The translations under genes and the position numbers were made by a program. From Desulfobacterales bacterium (GTDB lineage Bacteria; Desulfobacterota; Desulfobacteria; Desulfobacterales; JAAELO01), in NCBI GenBank assembly GCA_024226555.1, contig JAAELO010000526.1, positions 1 through 33,431 on the forward strand: DNA of 33,431 nucleotides, read 5' to 3'. This document shows, piece by piece, positions 12,209 to 20,015 of the stretch (within the stretch, counting starts at the first letter, position 1; every line of letters starts with the position of its first letter). The notes beneath the pieces were generated by a model that worked only from the letters and a program-made list of their open reading frames with translations, ran no database searches and was not told the origin of the DNA.

Positions 12209-12416
12209 ACTAATAGCAGCTGCAATATTAATAAAAAATAATTGTGTAGAAAATGGATGTAAAGAAGATTGTCCATTCTACATCAGACATGGTCACAACA
12301 AATGTAAATTAGGGTATTGCAGCCCAGAAAGCTGGGAAGTTGGTACAGTTGAAATTGATAGTGTAATGATGGAATGTTTAAAACCTTTTATAGGAGGTCA
12401 AAATGAAGACAAGTAA
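12198..12416 (+). CDS. Cys-rich small protein (zinc module shared with 9669)
   Basis: It starts at GTG 12198, with GGAGG 6 nt upstream. The 72-residue product contains NCVENGCKEDCPF, then KCKLGYCSPESWEV, the same cysteine module as the C-terminus of the coiled-coil protein at 9669. After the module, 23 further residues are acidic. Likely zinc-binding; function unknown. Confidence 0.6.
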   Translation: MKSKLIAAAILIKNNCVENGCKEDCPFYIRHGHNKCKLGYCSPESWEVGTVEIDSVMMECLKPFIGGQNEDK

Positions 12417-12627
12417 AGAACAAAGACTAATCAAGACAGAAACAAAAAGAATTGAAGATTTAAAGACAGATATTGGAACGCTTTTAAAAACTTTATATGA
12501 TCTTGACTATTTCAATAATTTAAAAATAGTTAAAAGAATATCTAATAATATTTCAACAAAAGCTGCTGAGTTGCTTTATTCAGAACAACGGCTAAATATA
12601 TTATATGAACTCAAGGGAGAAAAGTAA
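12403..12627 (+). CDS. hypothetical helical protein, 74 aa
   Basis: ATG 12403 follows AGGAGGTCAAA. The product is charged and helical throughout and lacks motifs. It lies between the Cys-rich gene and the Gp157-family gene and overlaps each neighbour, so it belongs to the recombination transcript. Confidence 0.6.
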   Translation: MKTSKEQRLIKTETKRIEDLKTDIGTLLKTLYDLDYFNNLKIVKRISNNISTKAAELLYSEQRLNILYELKGEK

Positions 12628-13127
12628 TGAATTTATATGATATAAACAAAGAATTGGTAATGAAACTTGAAGCAGCGGTTAATCCAGAAACTGGAGAGAT
12701 CGAAGGAACTGCTGATATTGAGATGTTAGAGATAGACAGAGCTATTAAAATATCTAATATAGCAAAGTATATTAAGAATTTGGCTGCTATGGAAGTAGCT
12801 TTAAAGAATGAGAAGAAAAGTATTGATAACAGGATCAGAACAAATCATAATAAAGTTGAATATCTTAAAAACTATCTTCAGGACAATCTTGAAGCTGGGG
12901 AGAAAATATCTGATCCTCAGTTTAAGATCAGTTGGAGGAAATCCAGTAGTGTAAAAATTGATTGTGAAAAGTTGACAGCACAAGAACTTTATGATGACAT
13001 ACCTGGACTCGTTAGATATAAGGAAAGTTTTGAGTTTGACAAGAAGGGCATTAAAGAATATCTGAAAGAGGGCGGAGAATTGGAAGGTGCTGGAATAGTT
13101 AATAAAATAAAGGTGGTGGTGAAATGA
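12627..13127 (+). CDS. siphovirus Gp157-family protein
   Basis: The family pattern (PF05565) is clear over the 166 residues: LYDINKELVMKLEAAVNPETGEIEG at the start (two segments, about 3-27), a central coiled coil with KISNIAKYIKNL and EKKSIDNRI, the strand FKISWRKSSSVKID at about 103-116, and the closing IKEYLKEGGELEGAGI. Members are common in siphovirus replication/recombination clusters. Their role is unclear; resistance to host defence or a role beside recombinases has been proposed for some. The start overlaps the previous stop. Confidence 0.8.
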   Translation: MNLYDINKELVMKLEAAVNPETGEIEGTADIEMLEIDRAIKISNIAKYIKNLAAMEVALKNEKKSIDNRIRTNHNKVEYLKNYLQDNLEAGEKISDPQFKISWRKSSSVKIDCEKLTAQELYDDIPGLVRYKESFEFDKKGIKEYLKEGGELEGAGIVNKIKVVVK

Positions 13128-13315
13128 GGGTATATACAACAAAAGATTTATCTAATTTTGAAAAGGTAGACAGGAAGCTCTTGAAAAGAGATAGAGGGGC
13201 TTATTTCTATATCTCACCCAAGACTTTGGAGCACATGGGATGGGATCAGGATCAGAAAGTATGTGGAGTGGCAGACAAATCAACAGGGCATATAACTATA
13301 TGGAGGAAGAAATGA
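13124..13315 (+). CDS. small hypothetical protein, 63 aa
   Basis: It overlaps the Gp157-family gene by 4 nt and lies behind GGTGGTGG. The product has a basic first half and a strand-rich second half (GAYFYISPKTLEHMGW, VCGVADKSTGHITIW). The pattern recalls small AbrB-like beta proteins, but the match is too weak to name. Confidence 0.55.
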   Translation: MRVYTTKDLSNFEKVDRKLLKRDRGAYFYISPKTLEHMGWDQDQKVCGVADKSTGHITIWRKK

Positions 13316-13692
13316 AACAAGTATTTTTAACAATAATAATTATTGCAATCATTATGAGTGGTTGTAGTAAAAGCAACAATGTAGCAGTCAGATATGAAGT
13401 CAACAGTTATGCTTTGGACTTCAATAATCAAGACAGTTTAGCAAGTGCTGATGTGGTTATATCATATTGGCAGAATCATAGCTTTGTAGTGTATTATGAT
13501 ACTTTTGAAACACCTTTCAACATCTTCTTTGAAGCCGAACAAGGGGACAGCGGATATATTTATATTAAATCTTTAGATAATGATATCAAGTATGAAGCTA
13601 TAATATACAGAGATGGAGAAAATATCAAATCAGGTACTATTGAAAGGGATTTGTATAACTTATTTTCTCTTGTATTATACAAAAGACTATAA
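13312..13692 (+). CDS. phage lipoprotein
   Basis: The first 17 residues are a signal peptide (MKQVFLTIIIIAIIMSG) ending in a lipobox, with C18 as the lipidated cysteine. The mature part (about 108 residues) is acidic and strand-rich with no known domain. It would sit on the periplasmic face of a membrane. Candidate roles are superinfection exclusion, as for other phage lipoproteins, or an outer-membrane spanin subunit, though it is far from the amidase. ATG 13312 is chosen for its GGAGGA site; an upstream in-frame ATG at 13240 would bury the signal peptide. Confidence 0.75.
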   Translation: MKQVFLTIIIIAIIMSGCSKSNNVAVRYEVNSYALDFNNQDSLASADVVISYWQNHSFVVYYDTFETPFNIFFEAEQGDSGYIYIKSLDNDIKYEAIIYRDGENIKSGTIERDLYNLFSLVLYKRL

Positions 13693-13708
13693 AACTTATA
13701 TATCTTAA

Positions 13709-13740
13709 AAGGGGTGTATCTAACATCCCTTATCTTCTTA
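13709..13740 (+). terminator. weak hairpin terminator candidate after the recombination module
   Basis: AAGGGGTG (13709-13716) pairs with CATCCCTT (13724-13731), 8 bp with one G.U and a seven-base loop, followed by ATCTTCTT, which is T-rich but not a pure T-run. It lies between the lipoprotein gene and promoter P5, where a module end is expected. Confidence 0.4.
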
Positions 13741-13775
13741 AAATAAAAAAAAATAAATAAATTTTCAAAAATGAC

Positions 13776-13803
13776 TTGACATTTGATCCTGATTGTGTAA
13801 TAA
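13776..13803 (+). promoter_or_regulatory. candidate late-module promoter P5 (TTGACA-N16-TAATAA)
   Basis: TTGACA at 13776-13781, a 16-nt spacer and TAATAA at 13798-13803. The -35 box and spacing match P1-P4, but the -10 box differs and the C-run before the -35 is missing. It lies in the 205-bp gap before the morphogenesis genes. The rest of the gap is AT-rich. CTTTTAG (13836-13842) could pair with CTAAGGG (13886-13892) at the next gene's SD site, but weakly. Confidence 0.55.
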
Positions 13804-13897
13804 AATTTAAAAAGGCTTTTCTTTTTACTGTTTTTCTTTTAGAAATTCTGTATTTAAGAAGTTGTATTTTATATTTATATTATAGCTAAGGGGTTAT

Positions 13898-14302
13898 ATG
13901 ATACAAACAGTCAGGGATAATCTTGAATCGGTATTGACTACAGCAGGATATACTAAAACATACTTGGCAAGAAAAACAAGTACTAAGAAAAATCTCACTT
14001 ATTATATCTTGTCCACCCCATCGGTTGAATATAACTATTTAGGAACTTACAACGAGTATGAATACTCTCTATTCTATGATCTGGTATTTTATAAACTATT
14101 ATCTTCAGCTAATCAAAAAGCGAAAGATAATTCAATAGATACTTTAATAGATACTCTTTTTAATCTTCTCAATAAAGTGTCCACTTCTTACGCAGGTACA
14201 AGAACAAGAACTTTATCAGTTGAATCTGAATTGAACTTTGACGAAACTGAAATTGCTATATTATTCAAGGTTGTTATAACTGGAAGTATTACGGTTACAT
14301 GA
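13898..14302 (+). CDS. tail terminator/completion-like protein
   Basis: The 134-residue protein has a helix-strand arrangement typical of small tail-completion proteins: VRDNLESVLTTAG at the start, a long strand pair (LTYYILS, YSLFYDLVFYKL), the helix SIDTLIDTLFNLLNKV and two closing strands (RTLSVESEL and EIAILFKVVITGSI). It is the first gene behind P5, with AAGGGG before the ATG. The assignment rests on fold pattern and context. It is unusual for such a gene to lie upstream of the terminase. Confidence 0.4.
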   Translation: MIQTVRDNLESVLTTAGYTKTYLARKTSTKKNLTYYILSTPSVEYNYLGTYNEYEYSLFYDLVFYKLLSSANQKAKDNSIDTLIDTLFNLLNKVSTSYAGTRTRTLSVESELNFDETEIAILFKVVITGSITVT

Positions 14303-14862
14303 ATAAAATAGAGAAGATGAAAAAACAAACATTAATAGCAATTAATAAATATAAATTATCAAAAATAGAACATATTTTCCCTCATGTACCATTTTGCAAA
14401 ACAACATATTATTCTTATAAGTTAAATCAAGATAAAAAAATAACGGATGTTCTTGAAAAAAATAGTATAAATAAAGCAAAACATACTACCCAAAAAGAAA
14501 AAACAATAAAATTGTTAAAAAATGCTGGTAAATATGGAATTGGTTATGAAAATGGGTATGTATATATAATAAAAGAAGTTGATAACAATTATTATAAAAT
14601 TGGCGTATCAAGAATGAAACCATTTAATAGAATGTCAAATATGCAAACTGGAAACCCAAGAGAGTTAGAATATGTAGGTATTTATTTAATAAATAATTAT
14701 TGGGAAGTAGAAAAAATAATACATAGAAAATATGATAGATATAATATTAGAGGGGAATGGTTTGAATTTGATGACAATATGATAAATGAGATTAAGCAAG
14801 AATTGAAAGCGAATGAAATAGATAACGATAGAGGGTTGTTATATTATGCCTATAAAGATTAA
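14299..14862 (+). CDS. GIY-YIG-type nuclease (T5orf172/MUG113-like)
   Basis: The 187-residue protein has a basic N-terminal region (1-75) including PHVPFCKTTYYSYKLNQDKK, likely a DNA-binding helix-turn-helix. A nuclease domain follows from about 90: GYVYIIKEV, YYKIGVS, R..NMQTGNPREL and EKIIHRKYDR..GEWFEF. These are the hallmarks of the T5orf172/MUG113 branch of GIY-YIG proteins, with E152 in GEWFEF as a probable metal ligand. It sits inside the packaging and head region, as homing endonucleases often do; a packaging-linked nuclease is also possible. It overlaps the previous gene by 4 nt. Confidence 0.75.
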   Translation: MNKIEKMKKQTLIAINKYKLSKIEHIFPHVPFCKTTYYSYKLNQDKKITDVLEKNSINKAKHTTQKEKTIKLLKNAGKYGIGYENGYVYIIKEVDNNYYKIGVSRMKPFNRMSNMQTGNPRELEYVGIYLINNYWEVEKIIHRKYDRYNIRGEWFEFDDNMINEIKQELKANEIDNDRGLLYYAYKD

Positions 14863-14871
14863 AGAGTTGAT

Positions 14872-15264
14872 ATGAAACCAGCATCAAAAAGCAAGAAAGC
14901 AATGGATGGATTAATCAAGAAGATTATAAGAGCTATTGAAGTTAATGATTTATGTTTTATGTGTGAAATACCTTTGTTTGTACCTTACTCTTTGAGATAC
15001 CTATATGATAAAAAGCTGCATGAATTGCAAGATATAAAAGTAGCATTAGACAAAAATAAAATAAATAACAAAATGCAATATAGAAGGAATTGGCTCAACT
15101 TTACAGCAGCCCCCACTTTACAAATAGCAGGGTATAAATTAATAGCAACTGAAGATGAACTAAAACGACTATCAAACAAACCTGAGATTAATATAAATAA
15201 TGTCCCAGTTGAAATACCTAAGCGGGTTATATACAAAGCTAAAAAAGAGAAAGATAATGGATAA
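14872..15264 (+). CDS. putative terminase small subunit
   Basis: Directly upstream of and overlapping the large terminase by 8 nt. The 130-residue protein is basic at its N-terminus (about 1-20, where a DNA-binding helix would lie). Its middle has YRRNWLNFTAAPTLQIAGYK, like the conserved NxTLQIxxxK segment of small terminases. The C-terminus is a charged helix and Lys-rich tail. The small subunit binds packaging sites on the concatemer and hands DNA to the motor. Confidence 0.55.
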   Translation: MKPASKSKKAMDGLIKKIIRAIEVNDLCFMCEIPLFVPYSLRYLYDKKLHELQDIKVALDKNKINNKMQYRRNWLNFTAAPTLQIAGYKLIATEDELKRLSNKPEININNVPVEIPKRVIYKAKKEKDNG

Positions 15265-16660
15265 TGTAGTTGAAGTGACAGCATCTCAGGAGTGGATTTT
15301 AGAACAATCTGGAAAGTTCGCAGATTTGCAGGGTTATATGGGTGGTAAGACTTATGGAGGTTTATTAAAAATAGATTATGAAGCTGCTGAAAACAAGATA
15401 GCGGTAGCTAAAAATGAAAAGGAAAGTCTGTATAAGGGAAAAAACAGTTCTTGGCTTGTTGTTGAGCCTGTTAGCTCAATGATAGATTCTGTATTAATAC
15501 CAAAGATTGATGAATTTTGCAGAAATATGGGTTATAATTGGGAGTTTCTCAAGAAGTCAAAACCTACTGATATACAAATTGATGCTCATGGGTATTCATA
15601 TATTTTATATTTAAGATCGGCTCAGAACTATATGAGATGGGAAGGTATGCAAGGGACTATTGATTATCCTATACTTGGAGGCTGGATTGACGAAGGTGCA
15701 AGCATTGACTATCCTGCAATGTGGGAGTATTTTGTAAGAAGGGTAACAAGATTCAACACTAATGCTATTAGGTTTATTACAAGCACTCCGCCTGTACCTC
15801 AAATGAGGACTTATTCAGGTGGCGACAATTACTGGATTTATAAGAAAATTGATAATATACATGAAGGTACAACAATGGAGAATGTATTCATGCCTGATGC
15901 TAAAGGTTACGCCGAACAAATTGAAATGGAAGTTGGAGAGCTTTTAGCACAAGCATTAGTATATGGAAAGAAAGTTGTTACTACAGCAGGAAAGCTTTTC
16001 TGGGCTTTCAATGAAGACAAGCATGTAATATCAGATATGCCTTTTGATTATAACAGATTGAAAAATATTAATCTGGTATTTGATTTTAATATTAGGCCAA
16101 TGTCATGTTTTGCGTGTCAATTATTTGATGGTGTGATATATATATTCAAGTTCTGGAGAGCTTACGGATTAAATACAAGATTGTTCATGAATGAAATATT
16201 GGGCAGTGGATTTTTAAAGACCTTCAATGGTGGTATTGAAATATATGGTGATCCTTCTGGTAAGCGATCAGTTACTTCAGGGGACACATCTGAAACCATG
16301 CAAACAACATTGTCTGATTATGATATAATAATGGATGTATTAAAAAAGCATAAAAAGAAAGCTGAATTAAGGGCTGCATCGGTGGCACCAACTGTTAGTG
16401 GTTCTGCTGATGTTGTAAATATAGCATTTACTAAAGGGATTGTAAAGATATATAACAAAGACAAAGAACATATTGAACTTGTACTGGATCTGAAAGAAGA
16501 GCCGAACGAATCAAAAGAGCGTGACAGATGGAAATTAAATTATAGCGATAGATCCCATTTTTCGGATTGTTTAAGATATTTAGTTTTTGCATTGTTCGGT
16601 GATGTTAGAAGTTTTAATAATGAATACAGGCAACTGGTATACAATAGGATGTCAGCTTAA
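15257..16660 (+). CDS. terminase large subunit (packaging ATPase and nuclease)
   Basis: The 467-residue motor protein. The ATPase half has a variant Walker A, GYMGGKT (26-32), a Walker B WIDE (143-146) and the coupling motif TSTPP (175-179). The nuclease half shows the RNase H-like acidic residues: D276 in LVFDFN, D332 in IYGDPSG, and a C-terminal SDCLRYL aspartate near 437. The length is slightly below the common 480-600. ATG 15257 fits the motif spacing; an upstream ATG at 15200 would overlap the small subunit by 65 nt. The packaging mode (cos or pac) is not decided by what I see. Confidence 0.9.
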   Translation: MDNVVEVTASQEWILEQSGKFADLQGYMGGKTYGGLLKIDYEAAENKIAVAKNEKESLYKGKNSSWLVVEPVSSMIDSVLIPKIDEFCRNMGYNWEFLKKSKPTDIQIDAHGYSYILYLRSAQNYMRWEGMQGTIDYPILGGWIDEGASIDYPAMWEYFVRRVTRFNTNAIRFITSTPPVPQMRTYSGGDNYWIYKKIDNIHEGTTMENVFMPDAKGYAEQIEMEVGELLAQALVYGKKVVTTAGKLFWAFNEDKHVISDMPFDYNRLKNINLVFDFNIRPMSCFACQLFDGVIYIFKFWRAYGLNTRLFMNEILGSGFLKTFNGGIEIYGDPSGKRSVTSGDTSETMQTTLSDYDIIMDVLKKHKKKAELRAASVAPTVSGSADVVNIAFTKGIVKIYNKDKEHIELVLDLKEEPNESKERDRWKLNYSDRSHFSDCLRYLVFALFGDVRSFNNEYRQLVYNRMSA

Positions 16661-16671
16661 CAGGAGTATAT

Positions 16672-18150
16672 ATGAGTGATGAAGTTATAAGTAGCCAACA
16701 AGTAAGTTTTGAAACTTTCCAGGTGTTAGCAGCTATGAAAAGTCTGTATAAAAAGCAGATATGGTTTCCATCTGAAGAAGCAAGGATGGGTAATGCAAAA
16801 GTAAGGGATGTTTATTATACAGGTAGTATTGATGACTATGAGGCAGAGATAAAAAAGATATTAGATAGTAAATTAGATATGGATGAAACAGACAGGGAGA
16901 AATTTCCGATTGTATTGTTAAGAGATGCTATGAAAAATATAGGTAGGCTTGCAATGGTTTATAAATTCCCACCTAAAAGATGGGTAGAAATAAATGATAA
17001 ACTAAATCCAAAAGATACTGAAAGCTTAAACAATTTCTATTCAAATATTAATATTAATTTAATAATGAAAGAAGTCAATGAGAAGATGTTATTACATAAT
17101 ACTGAGCCTGTTAAAATTGATTATACCTTTAACAGATGGGGAGAGAATACTATACAATTTTATATTCATAGTCCTGCCGATGTTATAGTGGCAGCTAATC
17201 CAGAAAATTATTTCATACCTGATGTGGTCGCAGTTAAGCAGCTTAATTCTAAAGGTGAAAATATATGGAAGGTTGAAACTAAAGAGATAACAAGGGAACT
17301 TGATTATGGAGGTTCTTTAATATCAGGAAGCGAACAGCCGAACGAGTATGGTGTGATAAGATGGGCTTTTGCAAGATATAAAAGAGGTGATACATTTTGG
17401 GAAGGATTGAATGCAGATGATCTTATTAATCAACAAGCATATACTTCTATTTTAAAGAGTGGTGGAGTTGAATCAGGTGTTTTTAATTTGTTTCCTATAC
17501 TTATGCTATTAAATTTAGATAAGAGCGAGTTTAAAAGGTCACCAAGAAAGGTTATTAGTGTTAATAAACTAAGAGAAAGACAAGGCGACTATGCCCCAGA
17601 TATAAAAGCAATAGATCTTCATGCTGATCTTGATAAATTAGAAAAGTTTGTACAAAATTACAGGATGCAGACAGCATTAAATAGAAACTTGCCACGATCA
17701 TCTGTTGGGCTTGAGTCTGCTATGCCTCAAAGTGGTTATCAAGAGCATTTAGAGAACTTGGCATTGATGGAAAGCAGAAACAATCAAAGGGCTGCAATGT
17801 TTGATTTTGAGGTTGAGGTTTTTGAAATATTAAAAAGAATGAGTGCAAAGGATAAAAATATACTTGGTTTTGTTATTCCGGAGAATGCAAAGCTGAAGAT
17901 TGACTATGTTGAAGACCATATTGAAATGTCAGCTATAGAAAATCTTGAACTCTGGGAAAAAAAGATTAATATGGGAGTAGCTACATTAGTTGATTTCTTG
18001 ATGTCTGAAAATCCTGATTTATCAAAGGAAGACGCAGAGGAAAGAGTATTTGAAATAAAAGAAGTAAATGATAGATTGAAGAAGAAAGCAAGTGTATTTG
18101 ATATATTTGAAGCTGAAGAAGAGGGAATTGAGGAAGAACAAGAGATATGA
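16672..18150 (+). CDS. portal protein
   Basis: The 492-residue protein follows the large terminase after 11 nt, with AGGAG before the ATG. It has the usual portal features: a mixed N-terminal clip/wing region, a long central helix region with repeated Arg/Gln/Asn (EHLENLALMESRNNQRAAMF), and a very acidic C-terminal tail (FEAEEEGIEEEQEI). Portal proteins form the dodecameric DNA gate of the head. The position between terminase and head morphogenesis genes supports the call. Confidence 0.8.
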   Translation: MSDEVISSQQVSFETFQVLAAMKSLYKKQIWFPSEEARMGNAKVRDVYYTGSIDDYEAEIKKILDSKLDMDETDREKFPIVLLRDAMKNIGRLAMVYKFPPKRWVEINDKLNPKDTESLNNFYSNININLIMKEVNEKMLLHNTEPVKIDYTFNRWGENTIQFYIHSPADVIVAANPENYFIPDVVAVKQLNSKGENIWKVETKEITRELDYGGSLISGSEQPNEYGVIRWAFARYKRGDTFWEGLNADDLINQQAYTSILKSGGVESGVFNLFPILMLLNLDKSEFKRSPRKVISVNKLRERQGDYAPDIKAIDLHADLDKLEKFVQNYRMQTALNRNLPRSSVGLESAMPQSGYQEHLENLALMESRNNQRAAMFDFEVEVFEILKRMSAKDKNILGFVIPENAKLKIDYVEDHIEMSAIENLELWEKKINMGVATLVDFLMSENPDLSKEDAEERVFEIKEVNDRLKKKASVFDIFEAEEEGIEEEQEI

Positions 18151-18386
18151 ATATAAGAGATATTGAAAATAATATGGAGAAGATACATATTGAACAAGAT
18201 GAATTTGTTAAAAATAATTATAGGGAAGCGTTGGCAAAGGTTATTAATAAGATTGGATTTGATAAATATAGGATTATAGAATCATTTGAAACTGAAGATA
18301 TCGCTGATGCTGTGGGTTTTATATTAGCAAAAAAGATGTTACCGATGTTAAAAAGGCATGATGCAATTATCAGGAGAATGAGTTAA
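18147..18386 (+). CDS. small protein in head cluster, 79 aa
   Basis: It overlaps the portal stop by 4 nt. The charged helical product (IEQDEFVKNNYREALAKV; FETEDIADAVGFILAKKM) has no recognised domain. Its position suggests a head-assembly accessory factor. Confidence 0.5.
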   Translation: MNIRDIENNMEKIHIEQDEFVKNNYREALAKVINKIGFDKYRIIESFETEDIADAVGFILAKKMLPMLKRHDAIIRRMS

Positions 18387-18877
18387 TGCAAATGGATCTT
18401 GAAATAGATTTTAAATTTAAAGATATTAAGAATATTGATTTCAGTTATACTTTTAAACATTTATTAAGAGATCCAAACAATGGAATGATAGAGGATTTAA
18501 AATTTCATATAATGATGCGAAAACAAGTTGACGGCTCACAGGTCAGAGATAATTCACCTTTTACTCAGAAATTAAAAGGAAAAAATCATTGGTCGGTTGA
18601 TACTGAGGAGTTTGTTAATAATGCTTTTAAAGGCAAATCAACTAAAGATTATTCTGAAGTTAGATTGTCAAACAACGCACATCAAGGGAGTAGCGGACAA
18701 TATACATATAAAAGTTTAGCTATGAGATTGAATGAATATGCAGATGCTAAACAGTTTGGAATAACAAAAAGAATCAAGAAGTTTATTAAAAGTAATACAT
18801 TTAAAAAATGGGTTGTGTTTGATATTAAAAGAGCTATTGCTAAAGCTCAAGAAAAGAGAAAGAGGGTTAAGATATAA
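18386..18877 (+). CDS. virion morphogenesis-like protein
   Basis: The 163-residue basic protein overlaps both neighbours by one base. MMRKQVDGSQVRDNSPFTQK and a later YADAKQFG recall the layout of Mu gpG/HK97 gp10-like virion morphogenesis proteins, in which a polar substrate-like motif precedes a tG..F segment and a hqfG motif. The match is by pattern only. A tail-completion or minor head role is likely from position. Confidence 0.45.
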   Translation: MQMDLEIDFKFKDIKNIDFSYTFKHLLRDPNNGMIEDLKFHIMMRKQVDGSQVRDNSPFTQKLKGKNHWSVDTEEFVNNAFKGKSTKDYSEVRLSNNAHQGSSGQYTYKSLAMRLNEYADAKQFGITKRIKKFIKSNTFKKWVVFDIKRAIAKAQEKRKRVKI

Positions 18878-19341
18878 TGACTGATCGGGTAAGAATAAGA
18901 ATATTAGCTAAAGAAATATCAGAAAAGATAATGCCTATTATTTTAGCAGATAGAATATTGACAGCGGCACAGATAGCTGAATGGGTCAACTCAGGTTTTG
19001 CAAGCGGTACAATAAATAATTTACTTAATCTTGCATTGATGGGACAAGGTACAGGAGCTTTTGAAGTATTGAAAAATATTAAATCTGGATTAACTTCATG
19101 GATTGGAGTAACAACAGATAAAACATTTTATACTACTCAAGGTATTAAAAACAATACAATGATGACTTGGGTTATTGAAAGTGGCAACCCCTGTCCAGAT
19201 TGTATTGATAGGAATGGACAAGTAAAGACCTTCCAAGAATGGGTAGGACTTGGCTTGCCGAGAGAAGGAGCAACAATATGTGGAGCATATTGCAAATGTG
19301 AATTACATGAAACTGCAACAATTAACAATAAGGAGGCTTGA
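18877..19341 (+). CDS. minor head/head morphogenesis protein (Mu gpF-like C-terminus)
   Basis: The C-terminal 60 residues show the cysteine-rich motif of the phage head morphogenesis family. WVIESGNPCPDC (98-109) precedes NGQVKTFQEW. GLP.EGATICGAYCKCEL follows, with C106, C109, C135, C139 and C141. The N-terminal half is helical. The whole protein (154 residues) is much shorter than Mu gpF (about 420), so it keeps mainly the terminal domain. Such proteins occur at few copies in the head and may be ejected with DNA. Confidence 0.7.
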   Translation: MTDRVRIRILAKEISEKIMPIILADRILTAAQIAEWVNSGFASGTINNLLNLALMGQGTGAFEVLKNIKSGLTSWIGVTTDKTFYTTQGIKNNTMMTWVIESGNPCPDCIDRNGQVKTFQEWVGLGLPREGATICGAYCKCELHETATINNKEA

Positions 19342-19913
19342 TGCCTACACCAGAAGAGCAAGAAGCTCAGAAAGCAGCAGAGGAACAAGTAAATCATGAT
19401 AAACTAAAGAGTTTAAGTGATGAGGAAAAAACAAGGGATATAATAAGACTAAGGAAAGAGAACAAAGAAAGAAGATTAGCATTTGAAGATTTAGAAACTA
19501 AATTTGATGTTTTAAATTCTAAACTAACAGATGTAGCAGACAAAAAGAAAATTGAAGATGGGAAGGCTCAGGAACTTGCAGCAGAGTACAAAATAAAGAA
19601 TGAGGCTTTGACAAAAGAGAATAACATTTTTAAAGATTTGTACACAAAGGATTTAGATTCAATATCTGAGAATTTAACAGCAGATCAAAAGGTATATTTA
19701 GAAAAGTTGCCTTTATCTGATCGGGTAGGTTTTGCAAGAGAGATGTTCGGAGCTAAGAATGATAAAATGAAACATGATAAAATCACTCCAACCTCTACAA
19801 GTCTTGAGGATCAATATCAAAAGGCTTTGGAGAAAGCAAGCAGCGGGATGCCTCAGGACATGATGGCTCTTGCAATAATTGAAAAGAAGTTATTAGAACA
19901 AAATAAAAAATAA
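19341..19913 (+). CDS. scaffolding protein
   Basis: The 190-residue protein lies directly before the major capsid gene, the usual place for a scaffold. It is highly charged and coiled-coil over about 20-100 (RLRKENKERRLAFEDLETKF), with a helical C-terminus (EDQYQKALEKASSG, IIEKKLLEQNKK) that would contact capsid protein. ATG 19341 is chosen because GGAGG ends 4 nt before it; the TTG at 19338 is in frame but less likely. Confidence 0.75.
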   Translation: MPTPEEQEAQKAAEEQVNHDKLKSLSDEEKTRDIIRLRKENKERRLAFEDLETKFDVLNSKLTDVADKKKIEDGKAQELAAEYKIKNEALTKENNIFKDLYTKDLDSISENLTADQKVYLEKLPLSDRVGFAREMFGAKNDKMKHDKITPTSTSLEDQYQKALEKASSGMPQDMMALAIIEKKLLEQNKK

Positions 19914-19931
19914 ACCCATCAAATAGGGTTT
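19912..19931 (+). other. 6-bp hairpin between scaffold and capsid genes
   Basis: AAACCC (19912-19917) pairs with GGGTTT (19926-19931) around an eight-base loop. No T-run follows, so it is not a classical terminator. In a polycistronic transcript it may be a processing or stability element that favours capsid mRNA. The remaining bases to 20015 hold only the AAGGGAGA ribosome-binding region. Confidence 0.3.
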
Positions 19932-20015
19932 GGGTACAGACTACCTGTCAACTGCTTTTAGAAAGATTCTTAAAGTAAAAACAAGAAAACAACATTTAAA
20001 AAGGGAGAAAGTAAA

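Noticed and set aside
13836-13892. Possible SD-hiding pairing in the leader behind P5 (CTTTTAG with CTAAGGG).
   Set aside because: Seven pairs including two G.U over a long gap in AT-rich sequence is too weak, and no loop pairing like that in E1 or E2 is present.
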